Positions 1 to 11,500 of a DNA stretch of 64,000 nt are shown here, one piece after another (the stretch's first letter is position 1; every line of letters begins with the position of its first letter). Origin of the DNA: Ophiodon elongatus (lineage: Eukaryota; Chordata; Actinopteri; Perciformes; Hexagrammidae). The notes beneath the pieces are model-generated. The model searched no databases. It was given only the letters and a program-made list of their open reading frames with translations, and was not told the origin of the DNA. Position numbers and translations under genes: made by a program. The stretch lies in assembly GCA_016806645.1 (NCBI GenBank), contig JACSYO010001636.1:1782001-1846000 (forward strand), in the 5' to 3' direction.

Positions 1-1200
1 TCACAGCTTCATCACAAAAACACTTTTCTGTCCAGGACTGCTGACCTTCTCATCACCTTCTCTGCTCTCTACCCAGAGCTGTGATGGACTTCAGGGTCAC
101 AGCTGTGGGCCAGCTTTGTTATCAGGCCTTAACTACCCCGTGGCTGCACCGACAGGGACCCCGGCTAAGGGTCCTCGGCTCTCCACCACAGTGATAAGGA
201 AAGGTCAGTGCGCTCAACTCATCTTGCTGCCAGAGGCCGGAGAACATATCTGACAGGCAGGATGGACGCAGTGATACTCCTCCATTATAAGATGCTCCAG
301 CCAGGATGTGACAGTGGGGTGGCCAGGTTCAATGTCAACGCATATGCCCTAAACATACACACAGTATGTTACGGGATGATAAAATTGCTATTACAGTTTT
401 AATAATATCAGAAATGCACTTGTGTCCTGATTTCACCAAGTGCTAAAATAAGCTGCTCCAGTGCTGATCAGTCTGACATGTACAGAGGCACAGCAATGCA
501 GTGTTTTAGTCAGGACTCTTTTGCTAAGTTTCAAATCAGTTAAGACAATGAGTATCAGTATCAGTATTGTCACACAGCTGCAACTACATAGTACTTCTAA
601 CCATATTTGGAGTGTGTACTACAGCACATTCACACTGGAAAAAGAGTAAATGAGTAAAACTACCACTATTAAGATTGTTGTATTACTTGGCACTTATTTT
701 TGCAATAGAATCAAAATCAGAACTGTTAATTGCCAAGTAGGTTACACATACAAGGAATTTGGCTCGGTGAATGGTGTGCTATCTTCTATCTAACCACTAT
801 CTTCCAGTGGTTACCAACCTTTTGTGTTTGTGGTTTGAAATGATTCATGTAAAAATTATATTTATCTGGAAAGCTGAGAGAGGATCTTGCAGATCAACCC
901 GATATGTTTGTTTATCTGAAGCTCTACAATGCAGATTAGATTAGTTAGCATAGAGCCACAGGAGCCACATTTTGGAAAAATGCTTATAATCCACTATTTT
1001 TGATTATTTTGAATACGTTGGCAGGAAATGTGATACACTCCCCAACACAGAAGCAAACAATCTACAATTCAAATAGCTGTTGCATTCCTTCTCCACCAGG
1101 AGTACCTAAACCTGGATTTAGTACCCTCTCCTGAGTGGTGCCTAAATTTAGGTTCAAGAAATTGCTGAGCCTGAAACTCGTTCGGTGGAAACAAAGACAG
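1..1200. other. intergenic, nothing recognised
   Basis: I see no coding frame with protein-like content, RNA gene or clear repeat here. Open frames near 208-402 and 461-649 are short, low in conserved-protein character and have no splice or promoter context that I can support. Confidence 0.5.
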
Positions 1201-1224
1201 ACTGAGAAATAATGCCTACATTGG

Positions 1225-1357
1225 AGTGTCACCCAGGAGAACGCTGTTCATGTCTGGTGTGAAAGTAAAAGTCAATGCTGACTTAAGTGGTAAGAAACCT
1301 ACTTATTTTTACCTAAACCATGATTTTATCCTGGACCTAACCAAGTAGTTTTCTTTC
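1225..1357 (-). repeat. dispersed repeat family A, fragment
   Basis: Read on the minus strand, this segment contains ACTACTTGGTTAGGT, then an 'ATCATGGTTTAGGT' stretch, then 'GAACAGCGTTCTCCTGGGTGA'-like sequence. The same order of blocks occurs on the plus strand around 46.5-46.8 kb and 48.8-49.5 kb. I recognise the type as a common teleost interspersed repeat but cannot name it. No coding potential or terminal inverted repeats are visible. Confidence 0.6.
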
Positions 1358-1724
1358 AAATCACAATGTTTTCAACAACTGAGACCCAACTGAGAACTGG
1401 TACTCTATAACAGTCATGTATGTTGTTGTGGAAGTCATTGGCAAATAACCTATTCTCTAATTTTTCTACTTTTAACTTTCACTTTCTATGCAACGTTGCT
1501 TTTGACAACAATTTCTAAGAGTTCGGGAAAAATTTGTGCCGTTCTCAGGGGCCTAAGTTAGTTGCTCTAACTAGAGCAAACATCTGTCAGTTGCCATCAC
1601 AAACAGAACAAAGTGTCACCAATCGTATGTTAACTGGTGACTGGGGAATGTGTTGTGGTTGCTGGTACTGACGACAGCCTTGTAAAAGCCTTTGATTTTA
1701 CTCAAATCAATTTAAAATACCTAC

Positions 1725-1800
1725 CCGTCTGTGTTTAGTATCTACGGCAACACACGTAAGAGAGCAACCAAGGACGCATTCAGCCCAAAATCAGCAGTTA
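1725..1800 (+). repeat. dispersed repeat family G, fragment
   Basis: Contains 'TATCTACGGCAAC' followed by 'AAGGACGCATTCAGCC'. A related arrangement, 'TATCTACGCCAAC' then 'GCGGACGCATTCAGCC', lies near 54.52-54.57 kb. The shared order and spacing suggest two diverged copies of one repeat. The flanking interval up to about 2290 shows nothing else that I recognise. Confidence 0.4.
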
Positions 1801-2289
1801 ATATGTTTAGCAGACAGCAGAATCACCACGACTTGCCAACGAGGTAATAGTGGCCCGCTAGAGGTGGCTGTATTCCTCCATACCATGCTCTCTCTTTGCA
1901 GCTCGACTACAAAACTAACTTGTATCCATCTATTCACTTTATACTGCAGCATTCCAAGCTCTGAGGTGGAACCCAGAAGGGCAGAGTCTGTAACATTCAT
2001 CAGACTCTGCAACCTAGAAACAAGAATATGAGCAGAATTTCTTCACCAACAATCCAATCAAACAGCTTTATGGAAATAGTCTGATTAAGAATCAGTTCAA
2101 ACGTCAGAACATATAAATGTAAACACAGTCCCCGTCAATGACAGCAGGGTTACCACTGGCCCTGACTGACCCCCCTCCCCCTTGACAGCACAGTTCTCCC
2201 CCCTGTTCAGGTGCTACTTGGTTTACCCAGCACCCAGCACCCACACAAACCAATATTTGTTCCCATCCTACACATCCCTCCCCCACTCT

Positions 2290-3110
2290 CTGTGTTATTC
2301 CTGATTAACCGTAAACGAGCAAATATTTTCCCAGTGTTCGCCAGGTTAGATCCCCATTTAATTAAACTGGCTCATTATGTCGCTCTCTGATTAGTGGAGG
2401 AGAATCAATTATTCAATTCACAAACATGGGCCGCAGGAGCTGGAGGTGCACAACGAGCTGCTCATTTAATTCCAAGGACACTAATTAGCTACAAAGCAAG
2501 CAGTAACTTTCCTTCTCTTTTTTTTTTTCCCTTCCTTCCCCTGCCTTCTTTTCCAATTACCGCACATGCAGGACACTTAAAGTTAGCAAGCAGAGGAGGA
2601 GGAATCACAGGCCCGGGCTGTGGGTGGTGTTTTAAGGAGGTGTTTTGGGAACAGGGATGGGAGAGGGGTGTGGTGGGTCAATCTTTGCCTTATTTAGCAG
2701 GATTCTCCTCTAGTTAGCGAGGTCAAGGAGGAGAAGAAGGCAGGAGGGAGCTTATTTGCTGATATGTAGATCACGGAGCCTAAGCATTCAGGAAACGACC
2801 CCGGGGATTTGCGGATGTGTCGAGCCGGGGCCGCTTACTTTTGTTCTCGGCAATCAAACAGCGGGCAATTATCCGAATTATTGACAGCAGATTTCTCATT
2901 TCAACTGCAAATTAAGGCTATCAATAAAGCTTTCTGATGCAAAAGTGACTAATTAACCAACGGAGTGGATCTCTGAAGCCTTGATATAAATAAATAAAGA
3001 AAAACCTCCAGTCGGCTGCACGTTGTGGAAACACAGGGGAACTAATTAGTTTAATTATCAAAACAGCTAATTAAAATTACACAGTTGCCTAATTAGTTCT
3101 GTGCTTCTTG
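2290..3110. promoter_or_regulatory. candidate conserved non-coding element, homeodomain-site rich
   Basis: A repeat-poor block with unusually many TAATTA-type cores: near 2357 (TTTAATTAAA), 2482 (CTAATTAG), 2949 (CTAATTAA), 3042 (CTAATTAG), 3052 (TAATTATC), 3067 (CTAATTAA) and 3090 (CTAATTAG). Homeodomain proteins (LHX, DLX, EMX and similar) bind such cores, and vertebrate developmental enhancers are often rich in them. The open frame at 2394-2717 has no recognisable protein content. Conservation is not testable here, so the enhancer call is inference. Confidence 0.4.
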
Positions 3111-3206
3111 CTGTCTCCTTCTCTCCCTCTTTCTTTTTTCTTAGTTGCCCTCTCACTCTTTAATTGACAGGTTGAAGTTAAATATAAAATAGGAGGAAAG
3201 AGAGCA

Positions 3207-3279
<73 letters not shown>
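3207..3279. repeat. (GT)n microsatellite with GCGCGC core
   Basis: About 73 bp of nearly uninterrupted GT dinucleotides with an internal GCGCGCG segment near 3223-3229. Open frames crossing it on both strands (runs of Val-Cys or Thr-His) are artefacts of the repeat. Alternating purine-pyrimidine sequence of this kind can adopt Z-DNA. Confidence 0.97.
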
Positions 3280-3280
<1 letters not shown>

Positions 3281-3668
3281 ATGTTTTGTCTATGCATGTG
3301 TGCCTGGAAGGAAGCAGGAGAGCACAAACAGCTCCTGCTGAATATCTCGCAGTGCGACAGAATACTAACAGCAGAATAGATGACTGTTGTACCTTTGGTG
3401 AGACGGTCCCAACTTTCCTCCCATTAATCTGTCCCCGGGATCGCAGACGGGCGGGGCCGGGTGAAGAGGGGACAGAGGGGTTGACAAACGTGGGGTCAGA
3501 GCCAAGAGCAGGCCTCGTGTCTCTAGAAAGAGGCCAAGCATGCGCCAAAGAATCTGCTGCTGGGCGTTAACTGACATCATTTGGCAAACAAGCTGAATAA
3601 TAATTATGTAATTTATTTGTTGCAGCTTTCTGCATCATCCTGTTCGACCCATAACAATGTGATCAGTT

Positions 3669-4300
3669 CTGGAATGTAAGTAAGTATATTTACTCAAGTA
3701 TACTTACAGTTTAGTACAAATTTGAGATACTTGTACTTTTCTTGACTATTTCCATTTGGTGCTACTTTATACTGCTACTCCACTACATTTATCTGACGGC
3801 TTTAGTTACTTTTCAGATTCAAATTTTGCATAGAAAACAATTCATTAGTTTAGAAAATACAACACATTGTTAAAGATTAAACCGGTGCATCAGGACCTTT
3901 TTGGCTTGTTGACATAACAGCGCATTAGGCGGTGGTGGAGGCACGTAATGTGTTAAAACTACAAACTGGCCCAATGGAAACAATACCAATGGAGAGTCAA
4001 CTAAAGTCCTTTGTCGTGACAGACACACATATTACAGTTACAGTTTTAATCGCGGTCTGGTAGAAAGGAGGACAAGGTGGATGGGTCAAACAACAGACTT
4101 GCCCTACCAACCCTCCAGTTAGTGGATACCTAACTATATAAATACATTAAAACTAGTTCCATCTCATCAGTATTAATCATGCAATTTATTAGCTCAGTCA
4201 CAGGAGCCAATATTCAGCAAAACAAGTACTTTTACTTTTACCATTTTAAGGAAATCTGTCCTATACTTTCAGTTGAGTAGGATTTAGATTTTTTAAGCCT
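3669..4300 (+). repeat. AGTACTT-rich teleost interspersed repeat, with a possible family A scrap
   Basis: Opens with TGGAATGTAAGTAAGTA and a run of short AGTA/TACTTGTACTTTT motifs, then 'GCTACTTTATACTGCTACTC' and 'CCACTACATTTATCTGACGG'. It closes around 4225-4290 with 'AAGTACTTTTACTTTTACC' and TTGAGTAGGATTT. I recognise this as a very common teleost repeat type, probably a non-autonomous DNA element, family not named. Around 4080-4110, 'GGATGGGTCAAACAACAGA' matches the reversed 3' end of family A (compare 46.77-46.80 kb), so the middle may hold a nested scrap. Confidence 0.6.
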
Positions 4301-5160
4301 GCAGTGGCTCAAAATCCTGAGCCTTTTTTTTTTTTTTAAATGAAGCTATATTAGTGAGCTATTTTATGAATTGTGTGCTCACCTAAAAAAAGTAACATTT
4401 CCCCAAATGTTCAACTGTTTTTAAAAACTTAAATAGCTGATTTATGATTGCATTTCTTTGTTCTCTGAGGTTTTGCACCAACATGCAAATTATGTCCTTT
4501 TCGTCTAGCACCAACATTTCAATCACAAAATGCATTGAGAGACAATTCTTTATATCAAAACCACACAAATCATAACTATTCTGGAGCTGAATGCTGTTGT
4601 TTTAAAGTTGAGCTTTTTTTTTTTTTTCTTTTTCTGTGTGATCACACCTCAGTTCAAATGAGTATGTACAGTATGGAGTGGGAAGAAGGATTGGATGTTA
4701 TTTAAGCCCAGCACTGCTAAATCATTTACAGCAGCACCTGCCCAGGGCTACACACTGGAACAATGTCAGAGCCATTTATAAGTTGACAACATGTTTCACT
4801 GGAACAAAACCAAACCCTCGAACCAAAATTCATTATATCTGTAGCATGCTATGCAGGGAAATATATATAATATTTAAACATCCAGCCTGCACAATAGTCA
4901 TCTAAACAACACGCTGTGTATGAAGAATAGAGAATGATTATTCTATGTTAATACAGAACAAAATTCCATACTCAACAGCACTTTCACAGATATGCCAAAC
5001 ATGTAGACATATGTGAGTAGTGCTATGCAGGACACGCTGTGACGAAGTTAATCTAGATCACTATGACATCCACCCATTATTCAATGTGATCTCATCCCTA
5101 CTGCTCATATTTGGAGCTTGGGCAGAAGCCTTTAGTGTAGTGACGCCGTGAAGGAGTTGA
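4301..5160. other. intergenic with two poly-T runs
   Basis: AT-rich sequence with T runs near 4325-4338 and 4614-4627. No gene, RNA or named repeat recognised. Confidence 0.5.
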
Positions 5161-5162
5161 GG

Positions 5163-5400
5163 GTAAGGAACGGCCGCGGCTAAGGTTTAAACACGTGGTT
5201 AATGTTGTGAAATGGTGGCGGCTAACGTAACAGGTGGTTAATGTTGTAATTGGCAGCTAACATTGCAGTGCAACACATTATAGTGTGAGGAAATGCTGGC
5301 AACTAATGTGGTTAGTTTTGTAAAAGTGTGGCGGCTAACGTAACACGTGGTTAACGTGAAACGGAAGCAGCTAACATTGTAACACGTGGTTAACGATAAG
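5163..5400 (+). repeat. degenerate minisatellite, about six units of 33-50 bp
   Basis: The phrases GGCGGCTAACGTAACACG and TGGTTAATGTTGT recur with variation about six times: units begin near 5163, 5213, 5252, 5294, 5327 and 5364. Unit length varies from about 33 to 50 bp through small insertions and deletions. This explains the short open frame on the minus strand (5238-5426) with its repetitive Thr-Cys-Tyr content. It is an old tandem array, not a gene. Confidence 0.65.
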
Positions 5401-6040
5401 ATAATGAAGATGGGATTTCTTTTCAACTGAACACCTATGGCCCTCCTTTGATATTAGGCTCTGAGATTACATCAAATCCCTTTTTCCAGTTGCTTCCTGC
5501 TACCCAGCATGTGGATATCTTCCAAGATTTTGATTGGATCAATCTTGGACTCAAAATTAAAGTACCGTGATTTTCCAACAAATTTCAGTGACATCTTGAG
5601 GCCATCCAATCTGCTGGGCCTTCCGGATGTTGGGTAGTGGCTGTCCAACAAGGTTTCCCTGCCCCCAAAGAGAAGTAGACGGACCTAAACAACCGGTCAG
5701 TGAGGTCTGGGGATGTTTGGATACCGACTGCCTGATCAGCCGGCAGCAGACTGTCAGGTGCAATGTGCCCATCCCCTCCAGCTAGAGAAGGTGCTCATCT
5801 GCAGCCTCCCAGCATGTAAATGGTCCAGGAACGAGCAGGGCCGACCTGGAGCCTTTTCGGCCAGGGGTATTTTTAGCCACACTAATCAGGGAGCTTATTA
5901 TTTCTTGGGTTCACAGGAACTTTGAACCGCAGACTCTCCTGGCCTAAAAGATTCATGAAGGAGAGGCTATCGGGGGACCTCCTCAAGGCTGGAGAGGTCA
6001 GAGGTGGGTGTTATCCCTACGGCAACCACAGAAAAAACAA
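5401..6040. other. intergenic, nothing recognised
   Basis: Overlapping short open frames on both strands (5557-5772, 5713-5925) have no recognisable domain, and I see no repeat family here. Confidence 0.45.
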
Positions 6041-7330
6041 ATTATATGTGTTAAGGGTGCACTGCTTGTACATTTATTGTGTATGTTTAATGTAGCGTGT
6101 TGTGGGTGTAACTGATTTATAACATGGGGGAGGCGTATTGACATATACAGCCAGGTGGAGATTTATGGGATCGGTTATCTGTTCCAATTAAAAAAAGCTT
6201 AGCAGTGCAAAGTAACCAGCGTAAAGTCTATTAATGTAACGCGGAAAAACATGGTTTTCAGTGTAATTGGTCATGCTAATAAGGATCCGAGGCACAAACT
6301 GATGTTTTTACTGTAAAAGCAGAGCTCTGCTTAAAATCACTCTTGTAGGGATTAAAAAGTTTCCTTGGCATTGACGAACCTATTTGGATCAACGTTATTA
6401 TATTAATAGATTATAATTAATTCATCATGGATGCACTTGTAAATCTCTGGACCTTATTAGATTCTGAGTGTATACGATGGGCCTTGGAAAAGAATGCCTT
6501 TTGTGTATAAAACGCAATCTAGCTGGGGCCAGCTGGTGAGGGAGGCGTGTAGTGTGAATTGCCTGCAAAGCGCTGTTCCATTTGAATTGTCAATGTGGTT
6601 CCTCCATTTGACTCATACAGAGAGCATTTTGGCTCAGATAGAGCAAAGACAGATTCCATCAGGTCCTTATCTGTTACAAGTTGCATTGCTTGCAACTGGA
6701 TTCAATAGGTACCAATAATGCTGTTATTTTTTAAACATTAGGATACCTGGGTTTTCTGCACTGGTCAGCAGTGGGGTATACGAGTATGAGAAAAGCATTT
6801 AGAACATGCCCGGCTTCCTTCCCCTCCCTGCTGTCCGATACCATGAATGGTGTATTATTCCTATCATTTTTCTGACTTTCTGGGGGAAAAAGTAATTTTA
6901 TCTTGTAAAGGGATGTATTTTTTTCTGCAGCCCCACCCCCCACCCCTTCCTACACCCTGTCCCCCGAGTGGTGTATATTGTTCTGGGATGAAGAAGTCTT
7001 CCAGCTGCATTGATACATCATCGCAGCCAACCACAATCACTGTCTGCAGACTGTCAGTAGAGACCAATTTAGGCCACATACCCTCTGACCATGACATTTA
7101 AGAAAAATTAATCCCACTCTAAGCCTTCGAAGAGAATTAACTCTGCTGCAAAAAAAAAGACTATCACCAAAACCTCTTCAGAGGGCCGGCGGTGCGTGGG
7201 GTCTGCCATTCTCTTGTGTTGATCAATAGGAGAGAAAGTGTTTGACAGCTTCTGTGCGAGTCGGACGCTTCTTTTGTTGTACAAGCAAATGACGCCAGCA
7301 GAAGCGACTCTCACCCTGGTGCAGATATGC
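6040..7330. promoter_or_regulatory. candidate non-coding conserved block
   Basis: Repeat-poor, AT-leaning sequence with CTTTGT/ATTAAT/TAATTA-like motifs, notably 6160-6480 and 6550-6720. I see no coding signature: the open frame at 6494-6718 has no known domain, and those at 6847-7101 and 6864-7097 are mutual shadows. It may hold enhancer sequence but no motif is decisive. Confidence 0.25.
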
Positions 7331-8104
7331 CCAACGTTTGAATTGGATGACAGACTGAGTGTTGAGTGAGAAGCTCTGAGTAACCACTCAGGGAGCTGCC
7401 AATCACAGCGATGACATCGCTGTTTTTACTGCGTGTTGACAAAGTGCGATGGAGGCGGCGGCGTATCGCCTGGCCTGCAAACAACAACCGAAGGTGCTGC
7501 CTTCAAAAGAAGAGCAACCCAGCAGCTGTGGGAGGCTTTCATCAATCCGGCGAGGAACAACTCTCTTCCCTCAACACAATTCATGTGGAGCCAAAGCATT
7601 TGGATAATAGCCACGTCTCGGCTATGATAGAGACTGAAAGGATGAAGGCTTTTTGCCCATTAAGGCGGCAGCAACACTCACAGATACACTATTGCAGGTT
7701 ATTAGTGGGCTTGAGCAAAAAAAGCACTCAGCGACATGACAGTGAGACAAGACATTTCACCGAGACACAAACATGCATCCCACCATCATGGGCTGTGTCG
7801 GAGCTTGAAAGCTAGTCGAGGCAGGAACAGACTGATCATCACCGCTATGAACTGAAAGCCTCACAAAGAGGAAGTCTTTGACAATCCCCAATATTTTGTC
7901 TTCCTGCGTGTATCAGGTTGAACAACGTGTGCATCTGTTCCCCGACTCTGAGAAACTCGCTTTGCTTAAAGTCCCTTTGATTGCTTGAGACACCTTGCAT
8001 GCTCCGCTTTGCAGCGAAACAGAATGAGCAGCAGACTCCATCTTATTTACATTTCCCTTTTCATAAACCGCTCCGTTGCAGCCAGAGCGCGGAGAAGGCA
8101 GCGA
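7331..8104. other. unique sequence, no gene recognised
   Basis: The 134-codon open frame at 7411-7815 (+) is overlapped by frames on both strands. It lacks recognisable domains and has no splice context that I can defend. I treat it as chance. Confidence 0.4.
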
Positions 8105-8111
8105 GAGGAGA

Positions 8112-8136
8112 AAGGAAGGAAGGAAGGAAGGAAGGA
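8112..8136. repeat. (AAGG)n microsatellite
   Basis: About six AAGG units. It explains the Lys/Glu/Gly-rich and Ser/Phe/Pro-rich open frames that cross it on the two strands. Confidence 0.9.
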
Positions 8137-8339
8137 GGGGGAAACAGACAAGAAAAAGAAACAGTGTGTTCCAATGCCAAGGTGCCCGGGCCTCTTTTTA
8201 AGCGGTAAATGTTCTGACGGGGGGAGAAGGGAAGGCGATAATGAGAGCAGAACTCCTTTCCAAGACAGCCGCATTGTTTTAATTGTTCAGACTGGAGAAC
8301 CGAGGGAGAAGGAAGCCGAGTCTGTTTTCTCCGAGCCAA

Positions 8340-9330
8340 TGTAAAAAAAAAAAGGAACAACCTGGCTTTTTCCCGGCAATGTGTTGGAGCAATTATATAC
8401 AAACCCTGTAATTATGCATATCTTTTGGAAACATGTAAAAGCTGTATGGAAATGAGACTGGGCTGCTTAAGCAGCACACACCCCCGCCCCCACGGCTTCG
8501 CATTGTTTGATATTTTAGGCAGTTTTGGCAAAGTAATGGGGAGTTTAAGGCACGTCGGTGTTTTGTTGCATGTGTTTGTTGGTGAAACTGTGTATGCGTG
8601 CAGCCACGGAGGGAGGCAGGTTGGTCAGGTTGGATGCTCGCTGGTGGGCAAAAAAATGAAGCACAAACATATTATTCTGTATCAGCGTCCCCCCCCCCAC
8701 CACCACCATCCTTTTCCATACCTCCTCCTTCCTCCTCAATCCGCTCTCCTTCCTCCTCTCTTCCTTCTCCTCGCTCGTCTCTGCATGCACTAGGTCCCAC
8801 CCTTAATTAAGTCTGCTGGGGTTTAAAGTGTTGAATCTTGTTTAAAGCCCATATCAGCACATTTAAAAGGACTGTGAGAGTGTGCATGGTAATCAGGACA
8901 TCCATAGCTGTTTGGGTAGCAGCGTTGGCCACTGAGAGCTTGATTTCAGACTTGATTTCTTCACAGTTTTCTGTTCTTTTTCTTTTTTTTCTCCCTTTGC
9001 ATATGTTCTTGGGAGGGAAGGAGAGGGTGTGATTATTCCCAACTGTCATCCAGTATTTTGTAGGGACTCAAGGCTCCTACTGCTCACAATTACCACAAGT
9101 TAATCTTATCACAGTAAAATTCAATTACTTTTATCAAGGTTATTTCATAGGCTACAGACGTAGCCTGGGTGGACTCTATTCTGCTGGCCATTGTGTGCTT
9201 TTTCGTGTTTCTCTGCCAATAATTGAGCTCCGCTTTTACCCCCAGAATGCCGTGTCCCGTGCAGCAACAATGCAACATGTAAGAGCTCTATGAGAAACCA
9301 ATAATGGGGGCATTACTGCAGTTCACCTCG
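8340..9330. promoter_or_regulatory. candidate regulatory sequence with pyrimidine-rich tract
   Basis: Includes an AT-rich core near 8389-8425 with 'GTAATTATGCATATC', a C/T-rich low-complexity stretch at 8690-8770, and 9080-9150 with ATTACC, TTAATC, TTATCA and CAATTACTTTTATC motifs. No dispersed repeat was recognised. The enhancer idea is inference only. Open frames here are low-complexity shadows. Confidence 0.25.
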
Positions 9331-10900
9331 GGCCGAGCACCTGTTACTGTGCCTCCATTCTGTGCTCACACTGACATTTAAAATGGGCATTTTTCACCAT
9401 TGATAACAGGTTAGTGGCAGGGCTGCAAGCCAGGAGTCTGATGAAGGCTATTTAAATGCTTGCAAAGTGGCGAGATTAAAATCGAATAAGTGCAGCTTTT
9501 TCCCTCCCTTTTTCTGCTTGACTTATCTGGATTCGTTCCCCCAGACCCTCGCCGCGGTGGATTCTGGGTGACTCCCACCCGCCCAACACACCAATTACCC
9601 CTGGATGGATTTTTTTTGAGTGAAGCGGGATAATTGTGTAATTATCTGGGTGAAATGGGAAGTCTAATGTGTTAAAGTGGGATTTTTTTTTAAGCCGCTG
9701 TGAAAAGTGGAGACGGCAGGGTGGAATGGTGACGCTAGTGACGTTGCGGCACCTCCTGCTAACAAAACAGATAAATAAATAGATCTGGACAGAAAGGTAT
9801 CCAAGTGAGATGGCTGACCTGAAGACCTGGAGACTGAGAGCACCGGCGGCAGCTCCACGGAGCCTCTGTGTACTCAGGTGGAGCTTTGATGTGTCGGTGA
9901 AAACACACATATTGAAATAATCACAATTTGATATTGACCATTTGGAACAAAATATTTTTTTTTGTACTTAACCAAAAGGACCTGACCCATTTCTACATGT
10001 ACGGAAAAGGATACATTTGATAAACAGCATGGAACATAGCCAATACTAGCATTAATGAAAGAATAATTGAAACTTGCCCAATTGAAACCAATTCCTGAAG
10101 TCTATTTTTCTGTTGTGGATGGGTTAGATGGCCAAAGCACCTTGTTTTTATTGGCGGATTACAGCCATGAAACTACACTGTAGCCGAGTCTATTCACTGA
10201 TTACCAGTTGATGGAAACAAGCCTCAATCACATTTGTGGCATTTAAAAAGTGTTTAAAGTTCACATGACAAATTCAATGGAAACATGGTTGCTAAAGTCA
10301 TTATATGTCAAATATTTTACGTAATATATTTTCTTGCCTGCCACGGTGTCTTTTTTTGGTATTACCAGAAGGAGGAGGCGCCAAGTTTAGAAATGTGTAA
10401 ATTCGGGAGTTTCAGCAGGGGCTAAACAGAAGCTACTGGATAATTTGCCATTTCAATTTCTCTTCTTTATCAAGGTGTTCAGGTTTGCAAGACTTGAGTG
10501 CGTGGAATGAGACAGTGGTAGGAAACCTCAACATTTTTTGTACATAATATAATTTGTAGGAAATGCAGTTGTCTGGATACGTTCTCTGGCAACAGACGAC
10601 GGCAATCCAAGGAGCGTTGCATTTCTGTACTGCACAGATACTGTAGGTCGTAGGAGGTGGTTGGAGTGGCTGGTGGATGTACAAAATGCAGGACTTTCAC
10701 ACTGAAGACCTGGGTTTGCTTTCTGACTCTCACAAGATCAGGGTCAGTTTACAGCAATACTTTGATTGAAAACTTATTTTTATTTTTAACCATGTCCATA
10801 TTTAGTTGCCTAAACAGAACAATTAAACACCTAAATGCTTTTTTCACCTCAAGCATATAGGGTAGGAAAACTAGTGAACGTGTTGACATTAAATAATTCC
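9331..10900. other. intergenic, nothing recognised
   Basis: Mixed-composition sequence with short poly-T runs. The 144-codon minus-strand frame at 9476-9910 shows no recognisable domain and overlaps another frame on the same strand. I do not support it as a gene. Confidence 0.4.
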
Positions 10901-10904
10901 AGAT

Positions 10905-11500
10905 GAATGTATGTTCAGTTATGACATTTTCCAACTTTATAGATTTTCAAAGCCTGTCTATGTATTCCCTCCACACGGCTCTCAACCTGTCGTCGACTGA
11001 GCCAGTGGGAAGCAGCTGATGGGGCTTAGACTGCAAACAATTGCAACAGTGCTGATTGAGCTAACAGTGTTAACCTAATGAGGAACCACAGGGTGGCTGC
11101 TACGTTTCTGTGATGGCGCTGTTGGTCGGGACAGTGCTATCACCTGTAACCGCCGTATGAGAGCAGTGCAGAGCGGCGGCCGTGAGCTAGCTGGTGCTGC
11201 ACGCTGCACTAACATTCACTAAAAGGCACGCCGGCCCGGCGTGTCAACAAAGCACAGGAAATCTGGAATTACAACACACAGAGAGAGACATTACTCCGCT
11301 ATATCTGAACAAACATAACAAATCGTTGTATATATCTATAAAATAATGTTCTGAATATGGTATAGAGAATCAGTTTTCTCATTATGTTGATAAAGAAAGT
11401 GTAATCTCGGAGCATTATGTTTGATCCAAAATGTGTTGCACTGTCATTTTGAGGAGACCAGGTTGACCATGCATTGAAATTTGTATCTGTGACGGATCTG
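10905..11500 (+). repeat. dispersed repeat family D, longest copy
   Basis: Shares 'TCCACACGGCTCTCAAC' (10970-10986) with the last bases of the window (63959-63975). It shares 'TATGAGAGCAGTG' and 'GACATTACT-CGCTATAT' with about 39.79-39.90 kb, and 'ATTATGTTGATAAA' plus 'CATTTTGAGGAGAC' (11380-11458) with 42.60-42.72 kb. This links the pieces as parts of one roughly 600-bp repeat, of which this is the fullest copy. I recognise the type from teleost genomes but cannot name its class. The minus-strand open frame at 11299-11532 is incidental. Confidence 0.7.

Noticed and set aside
3153..3570. Three open frames over the GT tract
   Set aside because: Microsatellite-driven. Outside the repeat the residues show no family similarity.
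7411..7815. 134-codon plus-strand open frame
   Set aside because: No recognisable domain, overlapped by frames on both strands. I see no promoter or splice evidence.
8548..8570. TTTAAGGCACGTCGGTG, partial similarity to the miR-124 mature sequence
   Set aside because: The match breaks after the first ten bases and no hairpin partner is evident.
9476..9910. 144-codon minus-strand open frame
   Set aside because: No domain content, a second overlapping frame on the same strand, and composition like surrounding non-coding DNA.
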